64,000 nt of DNA. It comes from Photobacterium leiognathi (GTDB taxonomy: Bacteria > Pseudomonadota > Gammaproteobacteria > Enterobacterales > Vibrionaceae). The notes beneath the pieces are model-generated. The model made no database searches. It was given only the letters and a program-made list of their open reading frames with translations, and had not been told where the DNA came from. Shown piece by piece: positions 1-8,400 of this stretch. A program made the translations under genes and the position numbers. Position 1 is the stretch's first letter, and each line of letters begins with the position of its first letter. The stretch spans positions 1,922,001 through 1,986,000 of the forward strand of contig NZ_CP131601.1 in assembly GCF_030685535.1 (NCBI RefSeq), given 5' to 3'.

Positions 1-1406
1 TCTTCTTTGTTTAAAAACTCAGATAAATCCACTTTAGTATCTGCGATTTCAACAGCGTCACGTAATGATTTTAAAGCTGTTGCTAAATAAATAGGATCTT
101 GGCGTAATGTAAATACAGTCTTATCTTCAATCCACTCAACAGGAAATGCTGAAGCTCGCTCATACTCAGCAGAAACAATAGGGTAATCAACAGATCCTAA
201 ATAACCAAACTCATATTCAACTGGATCTGGATTAATATCACCATACTTCCCAGCTTTCACTGTTAAGTTCTTCGCAGTTTGTACCAAGTAGTTTTCATCA
301 CTTCCTGCATTATATGCAGCAATAGTACTTAGCATATTAGCGACAGTTAAAGCTACCACACGTAAAGACTGTGCATTTTGGTAAGTTAAGTGGTTCTCTT
401 CACTTTGAGTATAGATAGCGACACGATTAACATTTGCAAAACTAACAGCAAGCTTATCACTCGCAGCAATTAATTTATTCGCTAATGTAAATAGTAATTT
501 AGAGTCAGCGTCTGTCGAAGCCAAAGCATGATTAAAGTCACCTTTAATGATTAATTCAGGTGTTTTATTTACTGCATAATCAATAGCTTGTGGCAGCAAG
601 CTATCATAGTTAAATAGAGCATCAACTTGAGAATAATCAAACTCAACACGTTGCTTTACATGTTCATCATTTAGTACTTCTGCGATTTCAATCACAGCCT
701 TAAGCACATCAATATCAGCATTGTTACTATCATCACCTTGATCAAGGATCTGCTTGTATTCAGCTAACTTTGTTTGATAATTTTGTTTATGCAATTCAGG
801 AATAATTGATTCTATATCTTTTACGATTTTTTCAACAGCAAGACTATGGAAGCCTTTCACTTTTGGTACATTAGAATCAAGATGTTTTTTTGCATCAGCA
901 AATGACACTACATTTTCAGTAGGAACACCTGCATCAATAAGTGCTTTTAAGAAATCAGTTTCTTCTTTATCAAAAAGATCTGATGGTAGTTTAGATGCAT
1001 CATATTCAGCAACATTAATACCATTTTCAGGATTTCCATCTGCATCTATACTTTGCAATAAAGACGCAATTTTAACAGCATGTGACGCAGTACCTGCAAT
1101 AGCATAAGGTGTAATAATAGATGAATCTGCAGATACTTTTGTAGAACCTAGCTTAAAACTATTTAAACTAAAGTCACATTGTTGGCCATCTTTAGTCTTA
1201 AACAGACCTTCAGAATCTGTTTGACCATTGTTCTCGCCACAAATATAAGTTAGACCAGAAACGGCACTATCGATAAATTTTGCATCAATTACCGTTTTTT
1301 TGGATTCAGACGCTGATGAGTCAGAGTCACTACCTCCACAACCAACAAGACCGATAGATAAAGCTGGAATCAATAAAGCCAACGCTGTTTTTGGATATCT
1401 CATCAT
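1..1406 (-). CDS. Putative lipoprotein, 3' end cut by window edge
   Basis: Reading the minus strand from ATG at 1406 gives an open frame of about 468 codons that runs off position 1. The N-terminus is a lipoprotein signal: a basic start, a hydrophobic core, and lipobox LVGC with the lipidated Cys at residue 23, followed by a Gly/Ser/Asp linker. Next comes a segment of the type GLTYxCG...TDxxGxF, a pattern I associate with repeats in secreted gammaproteobacterial lipoproteins. The rest looks helical, acidic and soluble, with no catalytic motif I recognise. Two adjacent ATGs (1406 and 1403) are possible starts; an AAAGAG stretch lies just upstream. It is expected in the outer membrane or periplasm. 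Function unknown. Confidence 0.75.
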   Translation of the reverse strand, partial: MMRYPKTALALLIPALSIGLVGCGGSDSDSSASESKKTVIDAKFIDSAVSGLTYICGENNGQTDSEGLFKTKDGQQCDFSLNSFKLGSTKVSADSSIITPYAIAGTASHAVKIASLLQSIDADGNPENGINVAEYDASKLPSDLFDKEETDFLKALIDAGVPTENVVSFADAKKHLDSNVPKVKGFHSLAVEKIVKDIESIIPELHKQNYQTKLAEYKQILDQGDDSNNADIDVLKAVIEIAEVLNDEHVKQRVEFDYSQVDALFNYDSLLPQAIDYAVNKTPELIIKGDFNHALASTDADSKLLFTLANKLIAASDKLAVSFANVNRVAIYTQSEENHLTYQNAQSLRVVALTVANMLSTIAAYNAGSDENYLVQTAKNLTVKAGKYGDINPDPVEYEFGYLGSVDYPIVSAEYERASAFPVEWIEDKTVFTLRQDPIYLATALKSLRDAVEIADTKVDLSEFLNKE

Positions 1407-1552
1407 TTTTCTCTTTATAAACAATAAACAAAGCACAAAAGTGCAACCATCGAAATAATACATCATACGCACCTTTTTGCACGTGATATTACCCGCAATT
1501 AATTGCTTATAAAGAGTGTGTTTATGTTGAACTATAATCGGTAATAGGTGGG

Positions 1553-2065
1553 TTAATTTACTTTCACTCTTAACTTATTCTTATTGTCACGATTCTGACG
1601 AATATGCTCATCACTTTGGATCATATCTGGTTGTTTTGCTAGGCGATCATAAAGTACAACGTTAACTGAAGCCGCCAAGTTCATACAACCAACTGTTGGT
1701 ACATACACAACATGATCAGCTTTATCAGCAACGTCCTGAGCAATAGAGCCATCTTCAGGGCCAAAGATATAGATTGCTTTTTCAGGGTGTTCAAAGTGAG
1801 GTAATAACGTTGCCCCTTCTGCAAAATCCACACACACAATTTTCATATCTTGTGGTAAATCGTCAAGGAAAGATTCAACACCTAACAACGGAATTGTCTG
1901 AGCCATCTTCTTGGTATCTGTCTGAAATTTCGCTGCCAAATCATAGCGAGTCCCCGTATATGTCACTGCGTCTGCTTTATAACAACCCGCCGCTCGCAAT
2001 ACTGCGCCCACATTAGTTGGACTCTTCGGATTAGTTAATCCAATAATCACTGACGCATTTTTCAT
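1553..2065 (-). CDS. SpoU/TrmH-family RNA 2'-O-methyltransferase
   Basis: This 170-residue protein carries the SPOUT methyltransferase motifs in order: NVGAVLRAAG near the N-terminus (motif 1), IFGPEDGS (motif 2), and VPTVGCMNLAASVNVVLYDR (motif 3), which form the SAM-binding trefoil knot. The family methylates ribose 2'-OH in tRNA or rRNA. The protein is about the size of a bare catalytic domain, with no N-terminal substrate-binding extension, so the target cannot be assigned from sequence. The open frame extends upstream to 2128, but ATG 2065 (MKNASVIIGLTNPKSPTN) is preferred because the family begins there. It is divergent from the beta-helix gene. Confidence 0.85.
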   Translation of the reverse strand: MKNASVIIGLTNPKSPTNVGAVLRAAGCYKADAVTYTGTRYDLAAKFQTDTKKMAQTIPLLGVESFLDDLPQDMKIVCVDFAEGATLLPHFEHPEKAIYIFGPEDGSIAQDVADKADHVVYVPTVGCMNLAASVNVVLYDRLAKQPDMIQSDEHIRQNRDNKNKLRVKVN

Positions 2066-2357
2066 GGCTCGAATTACCTTAAATATTACATATAAACAAA
2101 GTCGGCATTGTACTAAGTGGTAATACACTCAACAATCAACTTCGTCATAATTATTTCAAATCACTAATAACGCTATTTCTTGAACGAATATCAGTAAACC
2201 TTATGTAAGCTTGTATATATAAAGTACTTATTCTTCAAGCTATCACATTAATAGCAATATATTGCCCTTCTTATCTATTAGTCACGATTCAACACGCTAA
2301 GCTGAAAAAAAAATTAACAAATCAACTGTTTTTATGCCTATTAATCAAGGAATAGAT

Positions 2358-5195
2358 ATGAATAGAAGCCTTAGTTACCTTACACTTTCACTATTTAGCG
2401 TCGGGGCTATTGCAGTACCAATCGAGTGGATTAATGGTAAAACCAAGGTCGTTAATGGCGATATCGTTACATATAATGAACAATGTTATATCGCGCAAAA
2501 TAACCCAGGATCATGGGAGACACCTTCACCATCGTCTAATTGGTTTTGGCAACCGACCGAATGCGGTGGTCCCCCTATTCCAACATGCAATGATAATCAA
2601 GAGTTAATCGATGGCATTTGTATCGATATTGTTGAGCCTGTGATTTGTCCAAATGGTCAAATATTGGTTGATAATATCTGTGTTGATGAAACAACACCTC
2701 CGGTATCTGATATCACGTTATGGATTGCGGGAGAAACAAAAGTTAATAACGGCGATATTGTTAGCTACCAGTCTCAATGCTTTGAAGCTAAAAATAGTCC
2801 GGGAGTATGGGAAACACCTAAGTCATCATCATGGTTTTGGAATGAAACGAATTGTTCAGATACGTCCATAGAACCTATTGAGTGCCCTGATGGCTCTAGC
2901 GCACCAACGATTGAAGAGTGTCCTACTGAACCACCAACAGAAGTTACTTGCCCTGACGGCACTATCACCGAAAACTACGATAGCTGCCCTGCAACACAAG
3001 CTATTTTTGTTAGCCCTGATGGCAACGATAATAATAACGGCTCATTCACTAAGCCTTACAAAACCCTAAAGAAGGCTTTATCTCAAGCTAAAGCAGGCAG
3101 CATTATTGAACTGGCAGAAGGTCGTTATAAAACAGCAGAAGTCATTGATAAGGCTAATGGAAACAGCGAAGCACCCATAGTGATCAGAGGAAATAACAGC
3201 GTCTTTGATGGCACCATAGATATTACGACACCATGGCAACGACACGACGGTAATATTTACAAGACACAAATCAATCAAGATATTTGGCAATTGTTTATTG
3301 ACGATAAAATGGTGATGTCAGCACGTTGGCCTAATGCTCAATTAAGCGATGGTTCACTGTGGGATATGAAGACGACATGGCGTCATCAAGCCCCTGAAAG
3401 TCGTTTCGGTGAAATGATTGATGAACGCCCGTATGAAAAGATCACTGTTAAAAACAGTGGTAATGAATATCAACCTCTTCCTAATGGTATAAACACACAA
3501 TCGCTAGCTGATTCAGGTATTGATGCGACAGGTGCCATTGCTATCATGAACATAGGCTCTTGGCTTAACTGGGCACAAGTGATTGATAGTCACACGGTTG
3601 GTAGTGATCGCTTTACCTATAGTACCGATTTTTCTAAATCAGGCACTGCGATGAAAAAAGCCGCTACTAATATGCTCTCAAAAGGCAATTTTTGGGCAAA
3701 TAAAAACGGCAAATATGAAGAAGGCCACTATTACCTTGAAGGTAAACTTGAGCTGTTAGATAGTCCCAATGAGTGGTTCTTTGATAAGCAGACGAAAACC
3801 GTTTACTTATGGGCTCCCAATGATGCCGATCCTAACCAACTTCATGTACGTGGTAAGCAGCAAACCTATGGCTTAACCATCCGAAATTCTAGCCACCTTA
3901 TTTTCGATAATGTCGACTTTTTTGCGACAGCATTTACGGTGATTAGCTCAAAATCTATTACTTTTAATGATCTGGATGCGCAATATTACGCGTATTCAAA
4001 GCGCATGTTAGGTGACTTAACTCGCCCTCAAACCATTAAGTTTATTAATAACAATAAAGCCATCACAGAAACACAGAACAAGATCACCAATAGCTACCTA
4101 GCTTACACTGATGGGCCTGCGTTTGAGATGATCAAAGAAAACAGTAATGTGGTTGATAACAACCTGATACATGATATTGATTATTCAAATCTAGGAACTG
4201 GTGGTGAAGGCTCCATTAATATGGCTTCACAAAGTCAGAATATCACTTTTAGCAATAACACTTTCCATACCGCAGGTAATTCTGAAGGTGTACGCGTTGG
4301 TGCTCGCTCTAAAGTAATTGGTAACCATGTGTACAACACCAGCCTATTACAGCATGATGGCGCAGCAATCAATGTGGGGATTGATGAACAAGCAGGCACA
4401 GAGATCGCTTATAACTGGGTTCACGATACACCAAAAGCAGGTATTCGTTTTGATGGTGTCGAAGGTGCGGCTAAAACAGGTAAAGATGGCTTAGTCCATC
4501 ACAACGTTGTGTGGAATAGCGCTTTCAATATTATTAAGGGTGATACGCAAGGTACCTACAATAACTTGATGTTTAATAACATCATCACTGATTTAATCAT
4601 CTTCAATAAAGCGTCAGCATATGGATTAAATTATAGTTCTGAAACGCTAAACAACTTAGTCGGAACACTGCAAGGGCGTAAATCGGGTACTAGCGAGCAA
4701 TTAGCTGTTCCGGGAATCGTGGCAAATAATATAACAGGCAATACATCTGAGATCTTAAGTCACTTAAAGGGCGCTTATTGGGGTGACTTTAGACCGAAGG
4801 ATAACGCCGTGATCATTGATATGGGAACAAGCAATAGTAGCTTGATGACAATTGAGCATCTTGGCTCTTCCCCTGATATTGGCGCTTATGAATATGGAGC
4901 CCCTAACACTTGGATTCCAGGTCATAGCCATTCAATCGCCTCTAACCCTGTCCCTTTTGATAAGGCAACCAATGTTGATCTGAATATTGAATTAATGTTC
5001 TCACAGGATCTCAAGCGATTTAATTATGATGTCTACTTAGGTAAGAATATCGACGCCTTATTACCCGTCGATAAAATAGATAATAAGTATAACTTGAATG
5101 ATCTTTCACCAAACACCCAATATTATTGGCGCGTTGATGTGATAGAAAATAATAAAGTCACGACGGGAGATATTTGGTCATTTAGTACCGAGTAA
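2358..5195 (+). CDS. Secreted beta-helix protein with two chitin-binding-like modules
   Basis: This 945-residue protein starts at ATG 2358 behind AAGGAA; an in-frame upstream ATG at 2334 has no ribosome site. Residues 1-20 form a signal peptide. Two modules with the pattern W-x-G-x-T-x-V-x-x-GDIV-x-Y...C...WETP...WFW...C resemble CBM5/12 chitin-binding domains (roughly residues 20-75 and 125-175). A Cys-rich linker with repeated C-P-D-G follows, then a long Asn-rich region opening with IFVSPDGNDNNNGS and GSIIELAEGRY, typical of right-handed parallel beta-helix polysaccharide lyases or hydrolases. The last ~90 residues resemble an Fn3-like domain ending in W-x-FST. It is likely an extracellular polysaccharide-active enzyme. 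The substrate is unknown: chitin binding does not mean chitin cleavage. Confidence 0.8.
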   Translation: MNRSLSYLTLSLFSVGAIAVPIEWINGKTKVVNGDIVTYNEQCYIAQNNPGSWETPSPSSNWFWQPTECGGPPIPTCNDNQELIDGICIDIVEPVICPNGQILVDNICVDETTPPVSDITLWIAGETKVNNGDIVSYQSQCFEAKNSPGVWETPKSSSWFWNETNCSDTSIEPIECPDGSSAPTIEECPTEPPTEVTCPDGTITENYDSCPATQAIFVSPDGNDNNNGSFTKPYKTLKKALSQAKAGSIIELAEGRYKTAEVIDKANGNSEAPIVIRGNNSVFDGTIDITTPWQRHDGNIYKTQINQDIWQLFIDDKMVMSARWPNAQLSDGSLWDMKTTWRHQAPESRFGEMIDERPYEKITVKNSGNEYQPLPNGINTQSLADSGIDATGAIAIMNIGSWLNWAQVIDSHTVGSDRFTYSTDFSKSGTAMKKAATNMLSKGNFWANKNGKYEEGHYYLEGKLELLDSPNEWFFDKQTKTVYLWAPNDADPNQLHVRGKQQTYGLTIRNSSHLIFDNVDFFATAFTVISSKSITFNDLDAQYYAYSKRMLGDLTRPQTIKFINNNKAITETQNKITNSYLAYTDGPAFEMIKENSNVVDNNLIHDIDYSNLGTGGEGSINMASQSQNITFSNNTFHTAGNSEGVRVGARSKVIGNHVYNTSLLQHDGAAINVGIDEQAGTEIAYNWVHDTPKAGIRFDGVEGAAKTGKDGLVHHNVVWNSAFNIIKGDTQGTYNNLMFNNIITDLIIFNKASAYGLNYSSETLNNLVGTLQGRKSGTSEQLAVPGIVANNITGNTSEILSHLKGAYWGDFRPKDNAVIIDMGTSNSSLMTIEHLGSSPDIGAYEYGAPNTWIPGHSHSIASNPVPFDKATNVDLNIELMFSQDLKRFNYDVYLGKNIDALLPVDKIDNKYNLNDLSPNTQYYWRVDVIENNKVTTGDIWSFSTE

Positions 5196-5200
5196 TAACG

Positions 5201-5218
5201 AAAAAAGCCTCAATATTG
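5201..5218 (+). terminator. Left half of a terminator split by the IS
   Basis: AAAAAAGCCTCAATATTG lies just after the beta-helix gene. Its missing partner, AGGCTTTTTT, lies at 6730-6739 beyond the IS. Rejoining them through the duplicated CAATATTG rebuilds a bidirectional hairpin, GCCTCAATATTGAGGC, flanked by A and T runs. Confidence 0.85.
5211..5218. repeat. IS target site duplication, left copy
   Basis: CAATATTG directly abuts the left IS end and is repeated exactly at 6722-6729. The 8-mer is itself a perfect palindrome. Confidence 0.9.
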
Positions 5219-5234
5219 CTGTCTCTTATACACA

Positions 5235-5265
5235 AATCCCTAAGCCAATGCTTGGGGATTTTTTT
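5235..5265 (+). terminator. Terminator just inside the IS left end
   Basis: AATCCCTAAGC (5235-5245) pairs with GCTTGGGGATT (5250-5260) across a 4-base loop, with a run of T following. It sits between the IS tip and the transposase start, so it would stop transcripts entering from the upstream beta-helix gene. Insulation from read-in is a known strategy of IS50/IS10-type elements; here it appears to be by termination. Confidence 0.75.
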
Positions 5266-5318
5266 GAACTAATTTTATGTTTCATGATCTGATCATCTAA
5301 GCAATGATAAGGATGATT

Positions 5319-6710
5319 ATGATGACCTATATAGAACCAACTCTTTGGGCTCAAAAACAATTCGGTCAAGCCGATCTTAATGACCCAAGACGAACTCAAA
5401 GACTCGTTGCTCTAGCTACCTCTCTGGCTGAACAACCTGGTATCCCTATCTCAAAACTCATCATCTCCCCAGCCGATATGGAAGGGGCTTATCGCTTTAT
5501 TCGTAATGACCAAATCAAAGCAGAAGATATTGCAGAAGCTGGATTCTATGTCACAGCACAAGAAGCTTTTGAACAACAAACACTGCTTGCATTGGAAGAT
5601 ACCACTTCTCTAAGTTACTCACATCACAGCATACAAGATACACTCGGGCATTCCAATCAAGGTAATCGACACCGAGCAATGTTCGTTCATTCAACGTTGC
5701 TTTTTGCTCCCGAAACTCACACTGTAGTTGGTTTAATCGAACAACAACGCTGGACCCGAGATATTGAAAAACGTGGTCAAAGACACCAGCATGCAACTCG
5801 ACCATACAAAGAAAAAGAAAGTTATAAATGGGAACAAGCATCTCGCCATGTTGCAGAGCGACTAGGCGAGAAAATGTCAGAGGTTATTTCTGTATGTGAT
5901 AGAGAAGCCGATTTATTCGAGTACCTCACTTACAAGCACGAGCAACAACAACGATTTATCGTTCGCTCAATGCAAAGTCGCTGTATCGAGGAGCATGATA
6001 ATCGTCTTTATGACTACGCTTCCAAGTTGTTATCAGCAGGAAGCAAAGAGCTAAAAATACCGCAAAAAGGCGGTCGTAAGTCCCGCACGGCTCATCTAGA
6101 CATCAAATATGCTCCCGTGACACTTAAGTCTCCCGCTAATAAAAAAGAGTTCGATAATATCTCTCTCTACTATGTTGGATGTATAGAGCAAGGTGAGAGT
6201 GACGACAAGCTCGCATGGCATTTACTGACATCAGAGCCTGTAACGAACAAAGAGGAAGCACTTAACATCGTCAGTTATTATGAGCGTCGTTGGCTGATAG
6301 AAGATTTTCACAAGGTTTGGAAAAGTGAAGGCACGCAAGTTGAACAACTGAGAATGCAAAGTAAAGATAACTTAGAAAGGCTCAGTGTTATTTTGGCATT
6401 TATTGCTACTCGTTTACTCCAGTTAAGATTTATGAACGAATCTAAAGAGTTATCTAGTAGCTGTTGTGAACGGGTGTTAAAAGGTAAAGCGTGGAAGCTT
6501 ATGTGGTTAAAATTGGAGAAGAAAAAGCTGCCCAAAGAAGCACCAAATATATCGTGGGCTTACAAAAGTATTGCACGGTTAGGTGGTTGGAAAGATACCA
6601 AGCGGACGGGTCGCGCTTCTGTAAAGACATTATGGCAAGGATGGTTTAGGTTACAAACCATCCTTGAAGGATATGAACTAGCTAAGTCTCTTGAACACAA
6701 TGACTTGTGA
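5319..6710 (+). CDS. tnp: IS50/Tn5-like DDE transposase
   Basis: This 463-residue protein closely resembles Tn5 transposase (476 aa). Shared blocks include DPRRTQRLV, EGAYRFIRN, LEDTTSLSY, CDREAD, FIVRS, IPQKGG, LLTSEPV and RLGGWKDTKRTG. Counting from this start, the catalytic triad is D94 (EDTTSLSY), D194 (CDREAD) and E328. E328 lies in the IS4 Y-R-E-K signature (Y321, R324, E328, K335). I chose ATG 5319 because AAGG lies 6 bases upstream; ATG 5304 (468 aa) or 5322 are alternatives. The stop lies inside the right terminal repeat, as in IS50. Nothing is visibly broken, so it should be functional. Confidence 0.93.
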   Translation: MMTYIEPTLWAQKQFGQADLNDPRRTQRLVALATSLAEQPGIPISKLIISPADMEGAYRFIRNDQIKAEDIAEAGFYVTAQEAFEQQTLLALEDTTSLSYSHHSIQDTLGHSNQGNRHRAMFVHSTLLFAPETHTVVGLIEQQRWTRDIEKRGQRHQHATRPYKEKESYKWEQASRHVAERLGEKMSEVISVCDREADLFEYLTYKHEQQQRFIVRSMQSRCIEEHDNRLYDYASKLLSAGSKELKIPQKGGRKSRTAHLDIKYAPVTLKSPANKKEFDNISLYYVGCIEQGESDDKLAWHLLTSEPVTNKEEALNIVSYYERRWLIEDFHKVWKSEGTQVEQLRMQSKDNLERLSVILAFIATRLLQLRFMNESKELSSSCCERVLKGKAWKLMWLKLEKKKLPKEAPNISWAYKSIARLGGWKDTKRTGRASVKTLWQGWFRLQTILEGYELAKSLEHNDL

Positions 6711-6721
6711 TCAAGAGACAG

Positions 6722-6729
6722 CAATATTG
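6722..6729. repeat. IS target site duplication, right copy
   Basis: CAATATTG directly abuts the right IS end and matches 5211-5218 exactly. It is followed by AGGCTTTTTT, the other half of the interrupted terminator. Confidence 0.9.
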
Positions 6730-6983
6730 AGGCTTTTTTGCTATTTAAATAAAGAATACCGCATGGCATTTTTCACACTGATATTTATTATGTTTTTTAT
6801 GTGTGAAATGACGTTCTACAAAATTACGTTTGACTTTATGTCTATATGCTTTTTGTTTACAAGCTGGGCAAATCACGAAAGATACCACGATTAGATAAAA
6901 ATATATTCTACCCTTAATTGATAATTATATCAACATGGTTGCATATTGGTGTTTGCTATAAACACAGCATTTCAAGTAATAAC

Positions 6984-7016
6984 AAAAAAGCCTCAATCTT
7001 TCGATTGAGGCTTTTT
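6984..7016 (-). terminator. Terminator of the tRNA operon (bidirectional)
   Basis: GCCTCAATC (6990-6998), loop TTTC, GATTGAGGC (7003-7011), with an A run on one side and a T run on the other, so it works on both strands. It lies just past the last tRNA of the minus-strand cluster. The stem is nearly the same as in the terminator split by the IS. Confidence 0.9.
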
Positions 7017-7021
7017 ATATA

Positions 7022-7106
7022 TGGTGCCCGAGGACGGACTTGAACCGTCACTCCCGAAGGAAACGGATTTTGAATCCGTCGTGTATACCAATTTCACCAC
7101 TCGGGC
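7022..7106 (-). tRNA. tRNA-Leu(CAA)
   Basis: On the minus strand this 85-nt sequence starts GCCCGAG and ends in encoded CCA. Anticodon stem ACGGA/TCCGT holds loop TTCAAAA, giving anticodon CAA, which reads UUG. The long variable arm is typical of class II tRNA-Leu. It is the last gene of the cluster and occurs once. Confidence 0.95.
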
Positions 7107-7122
7107 TTAAATTCTTATATAA

Positions 7123-7196
7123 TGGAGGCGCGTCCCGGAGTCGAACCGAGGTCCACGGATTTGCAATCCGCTGCATAGCCACTCTGCCAACGCGCC
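7123..7196 (-). tRNA. tRNA-Cys(GCA), copy 5
   Basis: 74 nt, acceptor stem GGCGCGT, loop TTGCAAA with anticodon GCA, encoded CCA. It is the most promoter-distal of five Cys copies. Confidence 0.95.
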
Positions 7197-7220
7197 ATTT
7201 TGTTTTCTCTATTAAATAGA

Positions 7221-7307
7221 TGGTGCCCCGGGCCGGACTTGAACCAGCACAGCGCGAACGCCGAGGGATTTTAAATCCCTTGTGTCTACCAATTCCACCA
7301 CCAGGGC
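7221..7307 (-). tRNA. tRNA-Leu(UAA), copy 4
   Basis: 87 nt class II tRNA. Stem AGGGA/TCCCT holds loop TTTAAAA, anticodon UAA, with a long variable arm and encoded CCA. The T-arm strand reads GAACCAGCAC on the plus strand; other copies differ by one or two bases there. Confidence 0.95.
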
Positions 7308-7370
7308 ACGCAATTTCTTGCGATGGTTAGACACCATCTGTGATTACCGCTTTCGCCATAATCTTTAATT

Positions 7371-7446
7371 TGGAGCGACACACGAGGTTCGAACTCGTGA
7401 CCTCAACCTTGGCAAGGTTGCGCTCTACCAGCTGAGCTAGTGTCGC
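7371..7446 (-). tRNA. tRNA-Gly(GCC), copy 4
   Basis: 76 nt, starts GCGACAC and ends in CCA. Stem CAACC/GGTTG holds loop TTGCCAA with anticodon GCC. A 63-bp spacer with a GATGGTTAGACACCATC hairpin separates it from the Leu gene downstream in transcription. Confidence 0.95.
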
Positions 7447-7466
7447 AATAGATTCTCATAAGAGAA

Positions 7467-7540
7467 TGGAGGCGCGTCCCGGAGTCGAACCGAGGTCCAC
7501 GGATTTGCAATCCGCTGCATAGCCACTCTGCCAACGCGCC
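7467..7540 (-). tRNA. tRNA-Cys(GCA), copy 4
   Basis: Same 74-nt sequence as the other Cys copies. The spacer to the neighbouring Gly gene carries one extra A, so this repeat period is 344 rather than 343 bp. Confidence 0.95.
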
Positions 7541-7564
7541 ATTTTGTTTTCTCTATTAAATAGA

Positions 7565-7651
7565 TGGTGCCCCGGGCCGGACTTGAACCAGCACAGCGCG
7601 AACGCCGAGGGATTTTAAATCCCTTGTGTCTACCAATTCCACCACCAGGGC
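7565..7651 (-). tRNA. tRNA-Leu(UAA), copy 3
   Basis: 87 nt, same anticodon loop as copy 4, with GAACCAGCAC in the T-arm strand. Confidence 0.95.
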
Positions 7652-7714
7652 ACGCAATTTCTTGCGATGGTTAGACACCATCTGTGATTACCGCTTTCGC
7701 CATAATCTTTAATT

Positions 7715-7790
7715 TGGAGCGACACACGAGGTTCGAACTCGTGACCTCAACCTTGGCAAGGTTGCGCTCTACCAGCTGAGCTAGTGTCGC
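7715..7790 (-). tRNA. tRNA-Gly(GCC), copy 3
   Basis: 76 nt, same sequence as copy 4, encoded CCA. Confidence 0.95.
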
Positions 7791-7809
7791 ATAGATTCTC
7801 ATAAGAGAA

Positions 7810-7883
7810 TGGAGGCGCGTCCCGGAGTCGAACCGAGGTCCACGGATTTGCAATCCGCTGCATAGCCACTCTGCCAACGCGCC
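7810..7883 (-). tRNA. tRNA-Cys(GCA), copy 3
   Basis: 74 nt, same sequence as the other copies, exactly 343 bp from copies 2 and 4. Confidence 0.95.
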
Positions 7884-7907
7884 ATTTTGTTTTCTCTATT
7901 AAATAGA

Positions 7908-7994
7908 TGGTGCCCCGGGCCGGACTTGAACCGACACAGCGCGAACGCCGAGGGATTTTAAATCCCTTGTGTCTACCAATTCCACCACCAGGGC
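7908..7994 (-). tRNA. tRNA-Leu(UAA), copy 2
   Basis: 87 nt. The T-arm strand reads GAACCGACAC, a variant of the GAACCAGCAC seen in copies 3 and 4. This is one of the few differences among the repeat units. Confidence 0.95.
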
Positions 7995-8057
7995 ACGCAA
8001 TTTCTTGCGATGGTTAGACACCATCTGTGATTACCGCTTTCGCCATAATCTTTAATT

Positions 8058-8133
8058 TGGAGCGACACACGAGGTTCGAACTCGTGACCTCAACCTTGGC
8101 AAGGTTGCGCTCTACCAGCTGAGCTAGTGTCGC
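8058..8133 (-). tRNA. tRNA-Gly(GCC), copy 2
   Basis: 76 nt, same sequence as the other Gly copies. Confidence 0.95.
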
Positions 8134-8152
8134 ATAGATTCTCATAAGAGAA

Positions 8153-8226
8153 TGGAGGCGCGTCCCGGAGTCGAACCGAGGTCCACGGATTTGCAATCCG
8201 CTGCATAGCCACTCTGCCAACGCGCC
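8153..8226 (-). tRNA. tRNA-Cys(GCA), copy 2
   Basis: 74 nt, same sequence as the other Cys copies. Confidence 0.95.
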
Positions 8227-8250
8227 ATTTTGTTTTCTCTATTAAATAGA

Positions 8251-8337
8251 TGGTGCCCCGGGCCGGACTTGAACCGGCACAGCGCGAACGCCGAGGGATT
8301 TTAAATCCCTTGTGTCTACCAATTCCACCACCAGGGC
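8251..8337 (-). tRNA. tRNA-Leu(UAA), copy 1
   Basis: 87 nt. The T-arm strand reads GAACCGGCAC, which pairs most simply, so it is probably the ancestral form from which copies 2-4 drifted. Confidence 0.95.
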
Positions 8338-8400
8338 ACGCAATTTCTTGCGATGGTTAGACACCATCTGTGATTACCGCTTTCGCCATAATCTTTAATT

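Larger units (their letters stand above)
5219..6721 (+). mobile_element. IS50/Tn5-like insertion sequence (IS4 superfamily), complete, 1503 bp
   Basis: The left end reads CTGTCTCTTATACACA (5219-5234), the same bases as the Tn5 outside end. The right end read inward is CTGTCTCTTGATCA (6721 back to 6708), the same bases as the start of the Tn5 inside end. The element holds one transposase gene. It is flanked by an 8-bp direct repeat, CAATATTG (5211-5218 and 6722-6729), consistent with the 8-9 bp duplications of the IS50 group. The target was the loop of a rho-independent terminator. Intact ends, an intact transposase and an identical target duplication suggest recent insertion and possible activity. 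Confidence 0.95.

Noticed and set aside
6691..6894. 67-codon hydrophobic frame after the transposase
   Set aside because: It begins inside the transposase in another frame, crosses the IS end and has no ribosome site.
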